A stretch of 64,000 nt of DNA. It comes from Selaginella moellendorffii. Its lineage: Eukaryota; Streptophyta; Lycopodiopsida; Selaginellales; Selaginellaceae. This document shows, piece after piece, positions 45,520 to 58,083 of this stretch (position 1 is the first letter of the stretch; the number at the start of each line of letters is the position of its first letter). The stretch covers positions 1,061,160-1,125,159 of the forward strand of contig NW_003314287.1 of NCBI RefSeq assembly GCF_000143415.4. Direction: 5' to 3'. The notes beneath the pieces are model-generated. The model made no database searches and was not told the origin of the DNA. It worked only from the letters and a program-made list of their open reading frames with translations. Both the position numbers and the translations under genes were made by a program.

Positions 45520-48500
45520 TCTCAGCGATACTATCCAATGAGATTGGGCAACTAGTCTCATAGCATACGCAGAGATGAAAACGATGATCCGAGTGGGTAC
45601 ACGTTTGGGTGCAAAGGCTTCGCAATTGTTCCTTGGGTATGGTTTTGGTTACCATTTTGTACCGTATTATATAAGCTTGCTCTTGGGCTCATAAGAGGGT
45701 TTGCTATGAGTGGCAAATAGGCTGGTCCGTAGCTGTTTAGCACGGCACTAGTGGATCCTTCCTAGGCATGATTATAAGTGGATCAATCAAGACTATAAGG
45801 GATTAGTCTATTGGTTCAAATAGTCATGGCTGTGCTCTCTTATAAACTTTTCTTCGATTGAACTGAAGGCAGTGCGAAAGCAAGCTTGAGGTTTGGTCAA
45901 AGATGAGACCGAAAAGAGAGGCATCGGGGACGGAGGATCAAAAACGTAAATCATGTTCTCTTCTTGGAGAAATGATTTGCAACGAGGTGTGACTCATTGC
46001 TCGTGTTCACATTATGCAATCAAGAGTCCCTATCTTGATGCATGTTGGAGATGGTGGTCTTACAATGGTGAGTTGTGGGATGGATAGCAGTGAAACGTTA
46101 AACCATTTTGTCTAAAGCTTGCTATTGGAAGACTTGGGTTGCAATGCTCAATTCTTTTCTGGGGAACCTTACTATTGCTCCTTGAGTAGCTTGGTGTTGG
46201 ATTAGTGTTGAGTTTGGTCAGAAAGAGAGTGGCATGAGCTTGTCCGTGTTGTGAACAAAAGTTAGTGGTGTTGGGTGTCGTAAACCTCTATTGGTGGAGT
46301 GTGGCATTTATGTTGCATTTTGTCGAATCGAGTTGGCATTTGATATTCACATGAACGTTTGAAGTAATGACATAAGCCTTGCTCATTGCGTTACTCAATT
46401 GATGATCAAGTCATTGTGATTTATATCATATCCATGTGATAATGAGCAATGTGTTTACAAAGTTGCTTGGGTAAATGATGATCAACCCCAAAGTGGTTGA
46501 TGGAGAAGCTAGTCTACTTGCACGAAGTAGCATTGTAGTAGCCTTGACTGGATTCTCAATGGTGGTCCATTATGCTAAGCTTATGTTGGTACCTTGTTTC
46601 CTTGAGGGTTTGCCCATAAGGTGTTGGGAATGGGTTGTAGCATTCATTTGCTATAGCTCATCTATTGATCCGTTAGCACTTGGAATAAATTATTGGATGG
46701 AGAGGTGTGTAGTTGGGGCATTGACATCACTAGCACTTGTGTTAATGGAAATGGCATTGTTATTTCAAGTGATGAGGAATTTTCCTTGGACCTTGATTTT
46801 TCATGTCATTTATCTTGTTAGTGTTTTGGCTTCACATTGGATCTTGAAGGTGATTGAAGAAGAGTGTTAGTGCAATGTGGATATCCGAAGATGTGGTCTT
46901 AGTGATCAAGCCTTGGATGTTCATTTTGCAGTTTGTGGATGTCGGTGTTGGATATCGGTTAGATGGGCAAAGATGTTCGATGCTTAAGCATATTTTTGGA
47001 TCATGAGAATTTTTGTTGAGGTGAACCTATGTGGGGTTGTTAGTAGGAGGAAGTTGGTTGAGTCTTGAAAGTTTGCATTCCTGGACTGAGAGTTATTCTT
47101 TCCCTAGGATGGAAAATTTTCCATAAATTTTCTTAGACTTTTCCAATGGCTGATCTATTGATCACTTTGCTCGAAAACCATTCCATTTTCGAAAGCCAGT
47201 ACAAACTGTTGAAGGGGTTGGAGTTGGCTTCGGTTGGCTTAAACCTTAGTAGATAGTTTGTATGATGCAGCCTGAAAGGGATGCTAACTTTTGGGGCTAA
47301 GGCAATTGAGTTGGATAGAGTCTGGAGTTGGTGTAGAAAAGTGGTTGTTGCACTTTTCTCAGAAAGGTGACCCTTGTACCTTTCTTTTGTAGCGTTATGC
47401 TTGGTGGCAGGTTGCACCTTGCATTACGTTAGACTCTATGAGAGTAGTGAGCTCTCACTGATCTTGACTTGGTCTTGGTGGCCCTGCGCCTTGGCTGAGG
47501 ATGGTGATGTCCAACTTAGTTGTTTGCAAGCTGAGATGTTGGTACCCGTACTATAGCTTTGTCTATGAGGAGGTTGTGTACCGATATGAGTCCATCTCAT
47601 GGTCTTCACTTTAGTTTCGACTGAGTGTTGATCACATAGCTAGCCTCTTCAAGGCATGCTCAGAGCTATTGACTAAATGCATTGGTGAGCTTATTGCGGT
47701 TGAGTTGGATTCGAGTGGTCATTTAGTTTGTGCTTGTCCATGAACTTTTATCTCATGTTTGAGGTATTATGTTTATGCTAGATAAGTATATAACTTGATG
47801 ACAAGAGTTGGTGTTTGGGTCTTGTGAAGGCAAGTTGAGGGGTGATTGTTAGTTGCTTTGCGACTAGTGATTACTTGTAGACTTTGTCAAAAAGACTGTT
47901 GATACTTGCTTTGCTCGATGATGATTTAGCAGTGATGGGCTTGCTTTACTGGATGGTGTTGCGGAGGATCGTGTCATTAGGCTGACATGGTTTTTCCATG
48001 GTGGCATGTCAATTCCTTTGTCGATATCATTTGGTTACATTTGGTCTATAGTGTTGGATTTCATTGAGTCTTGGATGTGGTGATTCACTCCTTGATGATG
48101 TGTTATCTGTCACTGAGTTTTGCTAACGGATTGGTCTCGGATACTAAGTATAGTATCTTCGACTTTGGTTAGCTTGGTTGCTGGAAAGCTCCGAGTGGTG
48201 ATTCACTCTTGCTTTCTTCTAGCTTTGTCCTGATGTTGATGGCATTGAAGTGATGCTTTGTCGTTGACATTGTTGATATTGAGACTTGAGTGAAATGAGC
48301 TATCCTTCTAAGGATTGATATTGAGTTTCATTAGTCTTGATGAATATAGTGTTGATGATTTGGCTATAGATTTATGTTGTTGGCATTCGTGCATTTGCTA
48401 GTTAGCAACTGTGTTGACGTTCAAACAAACTGAGTGGCAAGTTGAGTTAGTAGTGTTCTAGACGAGATTATTTAGTAGAGGATTGAGCTTTAGCTTTTCC

Positions 48501-50313
48501 TTGAAAGGTGATTTAGTCGTGGACAATGCTACCTCTATGAGAGGAAGAGTTAGTGATTGGCATTGAAGTGATTAAATCCTTCTTGGATTTCAATTGAGAT
48601 ATATCAATCATTAATGATTTTTCTTGTGCTTGTTATGAAGTGAGTTACGTCTTGCTATAGATGGATTCATGGAGGATCATTTAGTGATCACTTGTTGAGC
48701 ATAGCTCCATTGTGCTTAGCTTTTGGATTGATGCAGAAATGCTCTTCATTAACTTTGGCATTATGAAGTTTGGCTTATGAATGTGTTGAAGAAGACATTG
48801 TGGGTTGCACCATGATTTCTTCTTTAGCATTGAAGTTAGCTTCTATGAGACTCGTGATCATTATTAAGCAAGACTTAGCTATAGGCTTCTTCGAGCTTTG
48901 GTTCTTTGAGTTTTATGCTCATTGTTCCATTTGTTAAAAGTTGTTGGGGAAGGCATTTTTTGGCTCTTTAGCTTTGATGTTGAAGTTAGTATTTGCATCT
49001 AGCAATCATTGGTGATGATTGACTATCATCTAGGATAATTGATTATCCATGTCAAAAAGTTTTGCTTGATTATTGTTGGTGTAGAATGGTTTGCCGTTCT
49101 TCGGGATGGTGGATTCCTTCTTAAACGATGATTATGCATCTCTTTATTGATGGAATGATTGATGATCTTTCATGATGGTTAGTTGTTCTCTTTGATAGCT
49201 TATGCCTTTTCGCAATACCACATATTCTTTGTGGTTTGCCTGGATTGGTCTCTTGGGTTTGAGACGTCAGTAGGATGTTGCTGACACTTGCTTAGGCAAC
49301 TTGAGTTCCTTGGTATTGTTGGCTGGGATCTATTCAGATTGGCTTTTGTGATAGTTGGCAGGAATGAGTGTTTGTTGGTCTTACCACATTCATTTTCTTT
49401 TGTTGATTGTTGCTCGAGTTAGTTTTGATAGATTTGGATGTTATTTCCTTTAGGTGATACATTCGCGAGCATTGTGCTTGTTAGTCAATGATACTTTGTG
49501 TTCTTTGAGTTCTCTCTAGTAAGTTGTTGGCTTACTGTCTACTATCTTCGATAGTTAAGTTTCATCATTGAGTTTCCTTAATGATATACTAGCTATTGAA
49601 TTTTGTTGGATGGTCATTCCTGTGTTTGCCAAATTATGATAATCTGTTGGTGGTTCCTATCTACAATACTACTGGTTTATCGGATGATAACTTGCTTAGA
49701 ATACTTTTGTGTTCTACTCTAAGATATAATCACTAGTAATTAAGCTTCTCAGATATCATTGTCTCTGACTTTGATATTGTCCATCTATTGCTCTTTGAGT
49801 TTGGGCCAGTATAGGCAGATTGGCTTCGGCACTTCGTGTGCATGGTGAAATCTCTAGTCATGGGGTAGCTACTGTCGACTGGTCACATAACCCGCCTCTC
49901 TGTCGATGTTCTTTATTTCGTTGAAAGGGCGTGACCGTGTAAACAACTCTAAACTGCCTGTTGACAGTAGTCTATCTAAACCTTACCGACGAGTTTGGTT
50001 TCTTTGCTCAGGAGGGTTGGGGCCTCTGGCTTCTCTCTCTATGTCCCTGCGGGCAGGGCATATCACACTTTTGTAAGCTGGGTGACTCCCAGAGCAGCAG
50101 GGGTGGCTGACTCCGTTGGTCATTTCCTTGTCGGCGACGGCCGGAAGGTGTCTGAGCTGGTAGCGCATCCGCGTTAGACAAAGAGGTTGCCCCCTAACTC
50201 ATTTAAGTTGGTGCATTTCTCACATAGTGTGAGTACCGTGAACTTTTTATGGAGTTGTTTCCTTGGCGGTATTCTAGACTGGAGTATGCATCGACGAGGA
50301 CGTCGATCTTCCC

Positions 50314-50326
50314 AAGGGGGGGAGAG
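50314..50326 (+). promoter_or_regulatory. Polypurine tract of the LARD
   Basis: AAGGGGGGGAGAG directly before the 3' LTR, the expected primer for plus-strand DNA synthesis. Confidence 0.85.
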
Positions 50327-51477
50327 TGTCGCGCATGTGACTTCGGGTACCGAAAGTTACCTATCGGCTAGTCCTTACGGACACTCTTACCTTACTGCCA
50401 CGATGGCAGGAGGTCGGTATTGCTAGACCCGTTATCAGTTTCCACCTAAGCTAGTTGAGAAACTGGTCATCACATGTGCACTTAGACCGGAAGGGCACTA
50501 AGGAAGGAAATCCTAAGTTGTCATTTAGTCAAGCAGACTTGACACGGTGATGAGAAACTCATGATGTTGGCTTGCACTTGCTAGTGTTAGGAACCCCCGC
50601 GATATTGAGATTGGTCCCTCAATATTCGCTAGATGATAGCTTACCGTGTCTGCCAAACACCCTCGCTATCATGCCCTTTGTGTTAGTCTCATTTTGGTCC
50701 CAAATGCTATTTATGGAAAGTGTCCAGATTTGCTCATTTGGCATATCTACGGAATGTAGAGATCGGCCTGAACACAATGGTGTTCGTCCCGTGTCCAAAT
50801 TCACAATCTAAGGACATTCCATATTTAGTAAGTTTTGAGTTTGTCCCAGAGACTAACTCCTGATACTAAGAGAGGCTTGGGGTGAAAGCCCAAAGCGTGT
50901 GTTCCTCAAGGGGGGGGGGGCTGTGGGGGGTTCCAAATGTATAGTAGGGATAGTGGGTAGGTCGGGCATGGCCGACCAACCTGAGGCATAGTCTAGCTCC
51001 CGCTTGCGTGCCTGTCCTTGTTCTGCGTCCGGCTTGGGTCTAAGCCCAAGTTCCATTCCATGCTAGCTGGTGGAGTACCCATATCCTCACGTTAGGCCAC
51101 CGGTATGCCGAAATAGCGCCAGACTCCGTTTGGCTCCGTTTTGCGTGCTGGTCCTGGCATTGGTATGCTGGTTGCTCCAGGACTGTTCCAAGTCGCTCCG
51201 GGCTCTTGTCCCTTCGCTCCTTGGGCTATATGCTCAGGAGTTGCTCCGTGGTCCGGTTCCATCACTCCTTGGCGTCACGCTTGGGAGTTTGGCACCGTTC
51301 GTTCGTTCAGTGGCTCAAGGCCCTGAACCTTGGGTTCCTGTGGACACGTGGCATGGACACGTGGCATGTGACACATGGCATCTGTCACGTGGCACAAAGA
51401 GGGTTTAGGTTCCGCTTCGTGGTGTTATCCTATGGTAAATCACCATAGGATAAAGGGTCAAAACCACGTGCGCTACA
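50327..51477 (+). repeat. 3' LTR of LARD element
   Basis: 1151 bp, nearly identical to 44350-45500. It is followed by GTCAA, the target duplication. Confidence 0.95.
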
Positions 51478-51482
51478 GTCAA

Positions 51483-52061
51483 TTTGGACAAGCGAAGCTA
51501 GCTTGTGCAACTAGTAAGTATGCTTTTTATAAAAATGTGATCCATCTCATGCCCTGAATATTTGGCCTCGTCTCCAATTTTTTAGTGTGATTAGCTCTTT
51601 AACAGCATGTTGTTTTCACTTGGAATCCTCTCTTACCCACCCTAGTGTTGAGTGCTAGATAGTAGTGGACTAGGACAAGGTGCTTAGATCGTTCAGAGCT
51701 TTGTCCCATTACTCAGGCCTGATCTCTTTGAAGAGCACTTTGCCGAGGACTGCAAGAATGAGAGGCTGGTGGCTGGATTAGCAGCTCGGTTGTGGCCTTC
51801 TATTATGGGAAACAAAATTGTATTAGAAAAAAAGTTCTAGAAGCTAGAAATGCCTAATTAGCATGCAACTAGTTATCCAACAACATAAAGAGACATAACA
51901 ATCTATCACATCTATCTAGATAACTAGAAAAAGTTGTTGTGCAATGCATGATCCATACATTGCTGGCTTTTGACCAAGATTTTTATAAAATTCACAGGAA
52001 AAATTCATTTGAAATAACTAACATTTCAGCACTTTAAAAAGTGTTATAGAAAAATTAGAAT
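51483..52061. other. Spacer between LARD and gypsy copy 2
   Basis: About 580 bp with no recognised gene or repeat. A moderately GC-rich piece at 51655-51810 could be a fragment of an unidentified gene. Confidence 0.35.
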
Positions 52062-55000
52062 TGTGAGGTCCAAGTGTACAACTATGATGCTGTATACTAA
52101 TATTAATGTAATGGGATTTTGGTAGCTTTCAGATTGGTTTCAATCCGGACCACTTGCTCCTACATATAAATTAGGGTTTTTGGGCTAATTGATATATACA
52201 TTTTTTATATTCCCTTTCCATACTCCATGCACTCACATTGGTGGAGGAGAGGGGCACCCTTGATTGTCCATAAGGAGTGGTTGAATTTGGGATTTTGGTT
52301 TAGATTTAACTTTTGCATTATCTAAATCTAATTTTTTCCATTTCTTTTCTTTTGTTCTTTCCTTTTAGGATTTTGGTTTAAATAGATCTCCCTTTCTTTC
52401 TAACTGTTTTTCATTTCTTTTCTTTTACTCTTTCCTTTTCATCTATCTTCATGGCAGATTAGCAGTCTCTTCCTCCTTTGACTTTGGAGCAACAATTGGT
52501 GCAATTGTTTAATGCTATGTGATTTCAATTGAACGACCAAACTCAGTTGATGGTGGCATTTACGATATGTGGTATAGCTCCTCTTGCTTTTGGTGCTAAT
52601 CCTCGCGTTTGGCCAAAGTTCTTTCACGGGAATCCTAGGGATGATGTGTACTATTGGTTCAATCACTTCATGGTGATTGCCACATATCATTCTTGGGATG
52701 ATGCTCAACGTTTACGTGAGTTTCCCACATGTTTCCAAGGGATAGTGTTGCAGTGGTATAATGGTTTGAGTGCAACCACTCGTGGGGATTGGAGTGTTCT
52801 CCCGAATGTCTTCAAACATGCATTCGGATATGCCGATGATTGTGATAATGCTTTTTAATAATTGCATCATTTTCATCAAGGGCCATTTGAGTCGGTAATG
52901 CAATTTAGCATTCATTTCCGAAGCCTCTTGTTTCATGTAAAGCCAAATATATTAGAGCGGATCAAGCTAAGAATGTTGTGGCTAGCCTTTTGTCAAGATT
53001 TTGTTGGATTTATGCATGCACTTGCTTTAGCCACCTTTGATAATATTCTTCACTTGGCATAACGTTATAAGACATCACTTTTTCCACTTCATATTGTATG
53101 TCTTTCAGCTCCACTTTCTATGGGTGATGGTCCTGTTCTAATGGAGGTTGATGTTGCTGCTACTCGAGTCCAAGGACAAGGGTGAGAACATGATCATGGC
53201 CGTGATGTTTGTTGCTGGGCGTGTGATGAAGTTGGTCACACTTATTGGTGTTATCGGTGTTTTCTAGGTTGGCAACCACCATTTTCTGGATGGAGACCTT
53301 GGCTTCAACAACGTCCTGTTGGTGTTGCTGCAGTGGAAGGTCTGCACATCAAGATGCATTCGAGAAACAAGGAGTCATGTGAGTAATGGAGGGACCTTGT
53401 GCGAATAAGTCAATGACCCCTCTATTTTTTTTTCGGGAGTATCATCAAGGGGTTCACTTGGCACCAATTCTTCTAGTGTTTACTTTCCAAGCTCGTATTT
53501 ATAACAAATGGTCTTTTATTATTCTCTCCATATTGGTTGATATAAGTTTAAGTTTATCTTCTATTGCTTGACCTATTGCTACATGTTGCTTACACTTGTT
53601 GTTGTGTAGTAGAGCCAGTTTCATTCTTTATGGCAATGGCCGTACACATGCATGTGCACGGGATGAGGCGGACCTAGTTGTGCATGTGGCAATCTTGAGC
53701 TTGGGTTGCAGTCATTGCGGGTGGTGTTAAGTCAAACTTTTGACCTCATCCTTGGTATAAATTAGTTGCAACGTAATCATGCCAAGTGTGACTTTGAGGT
53801 TTTGCCCCTCGTCTTATGCTTCCTTATATTTCATCCATTCCTATCGCTTTCGTACCTTTTCGTTGCTTTTGTTGTACCTTTGCTTCTATTATTTTTGTCC
53901 CTCCAGTACTTCCTCCTATGTTTTCGTCTTGTTCCGCTCTTCTCTTTTTCAATCCCTTTGTCAGTCTTTGTGTTGCAACGGTTAACCGGCTCATAAAGGA
54001 GTATTCCTATCTCTTTGAATTTGACCTATCGTCTAGAGCCAAGATTGTCACACGTCATCCGATTTCAACTGGGGATGCTTGTCCAATCAACGTTCTTGTT
54101 CATTGTTAGTCACCCAAAGAGATCAAGATTTTATATACAAACATAAAGGAGATGTTGGAGAAAGGTGTTATTCAGAAGTCGTAGAGTCCTTGGGCATGTG
54201 AACCTTATCTTGTGATGAAGCCTGATAGGAGTATTCATTTCTGCATCGACTATTATTTGTTAAACAAAGTGACGATCCCGGATGTGTACCATCTTCCTCA
54301 CACTACTCATCTCTTAGATCGTCTGGGGAGAAGTCGTTAGTTCACCAAGCTATATCTTACTTCTGGGTATTGGTAAGTACAATGGCCGAAGAAGATATTC
54401 TTAAGACTGTTTCTCATACACCATTTGATTTGTACGAGTTCTTGGTGATGCCATTTGGTTTAAACAATGCTCCAGCAACTTTCTAGCAGATGATGGATAA
54501 AGTTCTTTGCGCTATACTGAAGGTGACTACTAACTTCATTGATGATGTCTTGATCCACTCAGAGGGGATGTGGGAGGAGCATGTTCGTGATGTTTGTAAA
54601 GTGTTGGATTGGCTATGGGACGTTGGTTTAAAGTTGAAGCGGTCGAAGTGCATGTTTAACTTATCTTGAGTACTGTATTTTTCGTGAGGGTTTGCAAGTT
54701 GATCCTGACAAACTTATGGCTGTTTTAACGTTCCCTACTCCAAAGTGTGTAAATGATGTGCAACCTTCCTGGGCAATGTGCAATATTTCAATTGTTTTAT
54801 GGATCATCTTTTTGATTGCATTGTACCGTTGTGAGCATTGCTAAAGTCATCAATATCTTCTTTCATCTAATCTCTGGATTGTGAGCAGGCTTTCATGGAT
54901 CTCAAAGAGTTATTGACGACTCCTCTGGTGTTGGCATATCCTGACTACATTCAAACTTTTATTTTGCACGTAGACGCTTCTGATATTAGTTTTGGAAGTG

Positions 55001-57058
55001 TGTTGATGCAATAGAGCTCAAATGTGTCTGGTCAGCACCATCCCATTGCACATATAAACCATATATTACAACTAGTGGAAGTGAATTACTCCACGATAGT
55101 CTAGTGAGCCAGGATGAAGAAGCTCCATCAAAATCTTCGTTTAGCTTCCAGATAATAGGGTTTCTCACCTGAAAAAGCCACAGAACCAAATATAAACCTA
55201 GAGAAAGAGTGTTTAGCAACAGTTTGGGGTTTCGAGAAACTTTATGCATATTTACATGATTTTTGGATGTTACTAAAAGGTGATCATGTTGTCTTATTGA
55301 AGTGAAAGAACTTAGTTGGTCGTATTGCTCGGTGGACTTTGAAGTTTCAAATATATAATTTTGATGTTATTCATCATCTAGGGAGTTCTATGGCTAATGT
55401 TGATACCCTTTCTCAAGCTCCTCTTTTTTCTTCACTCTCTTCTCATGTTTTGATGAGCTTCTTGTTCCAACATTTGTGGATTTTCTAGACAAGAATTCTA
55501 TGCCGTCAATAGTTGTTGTACTTGACATTCAATGTCCACAAGGTGCAAAGAAAGATCTACCTTCTCTTGATGAGGTTTGTGAGGCTCAAAAGATTGAGCC
55601 ATGGATTCGAAGGCTTTGAGGTGGGTTTGAAAATCTTGCATCACTTACTGATAACTTGCTATTTTGGCATTTACATTATCACCTTGAATATGGCCTTCTT
55701 TATTTTGTGAGGACGGATCCTGATGATCATTTATGGCTAGTGGTGCCTTCTGTCTTTATTCCACGGTTTCACTATGCCTACCATGATTCTTTTGTTCTAG
55801 GTGGGTATATAGGACATTGTTATGTGACCAAGAAGTTGCGTAGGTCTTTTTATTGGCCAGAGATGTGACATGATATTATTTAGTATATGCGTAGTTGCAT
55901 TTTGTGCCAAGCTTGTAATACTCCCCCTTGTGCCGCGAAAGGACAGTTGGAGTCAATTGCAGTTTCCTGTTCATTTAAGTTAGTGGTGTTTGAGCTCATA
56001 GGACCTTTTCCACAGTCGATTGGTGGCAATGAATATGTTATTATTGCTTCTGATTATTTGATTTGTTGGGTGGAAGTTGATGCTCTTGTTAGTGTCTTTA
56101 CAACTACTGTTGGATACTTCCTTTTCAATCGAGTGGTGTTTCAACATTTTTGTCCGGAGTGGATTTTTTCGGATAATGGTCTTACATTTATGGCTAAAGC
56201 ATTTCATGTTTTGACATCTCGATTGGGGATATGCCACACTTTCACAAGTGCTTATCATCTATAGTCAAATGGTTTGGTGGAACAGCTCATTCGGATATTC
56301 AAAGGAATGATCACAAAGTATGTGAACTTTTAGCATTTGGATTGGGATGGTTATTTGTCGTCTTTTCGGTATGCATATGTCACAAGGGTATAGAGTTCTA
56401 TTGGTGCTTCACCATATAAACTCCTATATGGTCATAATCCAATATTATCAACAGAGTTGAGTTTACCTTTGCGATTGCCACGAGCTGCCAATATTAAGTC
56501 ATGGGATTAGTATTTGACGAATTCTTTCACTTGTTCAAGTAGAGTCTACTGAACACTTAGGCTGCGTACAAGTGAGACAACAACGATACTACAACTCTCA
56601 TCATTGTCCACTTGTGAAGTACAAAGTGGATGACTTGGTGTTAGTCTATTTTTTCTATCTTACGGTATATGGTTTATCTAAAGGGCTCCTTGCTTAGTGG
56701 AAAGGACTATATTGAGTGTTCTAGCAAGTTGGATAATAAGTTTATGAGGTTTAATATGACATTTAATAGGCTGATCCTTCAAAAATTGTGCATGTGTATT
56801 AGTTGAAACACTTCATACAAAGGGATCAAAAATAATTGATACCACCTACAGATCTACCAATATCTCCTTCTAATATTCTTCTAGATCCCAACCCATCTAT
56901 AAGAGAACCCTAATGGTCTTTTATTATTTCGAGAGGAGGGGATGAGTGTAGAATTATGATACTATATACTAATATTAAAATAGTGACTCGCTCTTATATA
57001 TAAACTAGGGTTTTTAGGCTAATTGATATGCACATTTTTTATATTCCACGCACTCACA
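52062..57058 (+). mobile_element. Ty3/gypsy LTR retrotransposon, copy 2 (heavily decayed)
   Basis: Same family as 16056-21014. Left LTR 52062-52237, right LTR remnant 56947-57058 (internal deletion). Gag, zinc knuckle (CWACDEVGHTYWCY-like, with a lost Cys), protease, RT, RNase H and integrase are all traceable by alignment but broken by dozens of stops. Differences from copy 1 are dominated by C-to-T and G-to-A changes. It retains about 45 bp near 56440-56500 that copy 1 has lost. A foreign insertion of about 104 bp lies at 55096-55199. No clear target duplication remains. Confidence 0.9.
55096..55199. other. 104-bp insertion in gypsy copy 2 RNase H
   Basis: Interrupts sequence that in copy 1 reads continuously TACTCCACGACGGAGAAGGA. 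On the minus strand the insert reads LFQVRNPIIWKLNEDFDGAS and then SSWLTR, with a TTTTTCAG/GTGAG junction that could be an intron edge. This might be a piece of a host transcript, but the source is unknown. Confidence 0.5.
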
Positions 57059-58083
57059 GAGTAAAACTACAAATTAGTGATATCCCTTTTTGGTAGCCAA
57101 AACTTTACCACCTCATATTACATTCAATGTAATATTTTTGGATTTTTTTGTCATTTTTGTCATTTATATATTGCTTGTTGCATTATTTTATAAGAAAAGT
57201 TCAAATCCTAGATCACTGACCAGTGGCTTGGCATCACAGATAGAATCACTTTTGTGGCACCCTAAACCTGAGTGCCACTTGCTGCCACAGATGCCATTGG
57301 ATCGACACTAGGAAGCCACCCTGCACAACTAGTCACAGACAAACATGACACTTTCTAGGATTTGTGCAAATCTAAATTGCACAATAGAGCCAAAGGGTTA
57401 GCAATCCACTCTAGATATAAAAGCAAATCCACAAATATTTTGCACAAACAAAGCCATGAATGCTACTATGTACCATGCCATTTCTAAAGACAATTGCGGC
57501 CTATGGAGTGAACCCAGTGAACCGCTTCACCTCACCGGCTTTGCAAGGCAGAGTGATCCAGTTTCTACAGCCGAACATCCGCTTTGCAGTCAGCACTCAA
57601 ATCAAGCTTGAAGAAGTTTGGGCAGAGCATCAGAATCTATTGCCAGAGTTTCCCCAAGAGAAATTATTGCGCAACACAATCGTTTAACTGTTAAACTGAT
57701 TGTTGCTTCCGTACCATATGATGAACGATTGGAGCATGTGATTGTATTTTAACCCCAGATTCGTTTTGGCAGAGAATGATATGCCCCTCATGGGGAAAAA
57801 AAATCTTTGTACGCATTCCCTTTTCAATGATGGAAAACGAGCCTTGGAGAACGTGAGCTGTATCCCAAAAGCACCGGCTCTGAATGCTTGGCAAAGATTC
57901 TTTGCTTGGACAACCGGGATCGATGGTTTTCTTTCTTTGTTTTTCCAGCTTGCATTCTAAACGTGACGGCACCAAAGAGCGACGTATGGATTGTATGGAA
58001 AATACAAACACACGAACCTTCTATGAAGCTCTTTAGCAAGTTCGCGTCGGGAGCTCCATAGCGACGCGTGGTGGAAACAACAG
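57059..58083. other. Intergenic region with one coding-like frame
   Basis: At 57489-57687 (plus) a frame reads AYGVNPVNRFTSPALQGRVI and FAVSTQIKLEEVWAEHQNLL, ending in a stop. It looks like an exon of an unidentified gene. No splice partners found and no family recognised. The rest is AT-rich. Confidence 0.4.

Larger units (their letters stand above)
45501..50326 (+). other. Non-coding internal domain of the LARD
   Basis: 4.8 kb, rich in TTGG/TTGAG words on the plus strand, with stops in all frames. It probably carries packaging and dimerisation signals. No recognised gene. Confidence 0.75.
44350..51477 (+). mobile_element. LARD-type non-autonomous LTR retrotransposon
   Basis: 7128 bp with 1151-bp LTRs at both ends, a perfect 5-bp target duplication GTCAA (44345-44349 and 51478-51482), a primer-binding site TGGTATCAGAGAATACG at 45503-45519 matching initiator tRNA-Met 3' end complementarity, and a polypurine tract AAGGGGGGGAGAG just before the right LTR. 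The 4.8-kb internal part has stops throughout all frames and no gag, protease, RT or integrase motif, so the element must use proteins from elsewhere. The longest internal open frame (46475-46870, 131 codons) is hydrophobic and unrecognised. Confidence 0.93.

Noticed and set aside
46475-46870. 131-codon frame inside the LARD
   Set aside because: Isolated in a region full of stops, with no family resemblance and no conserved counterpart in the older LARD relic.
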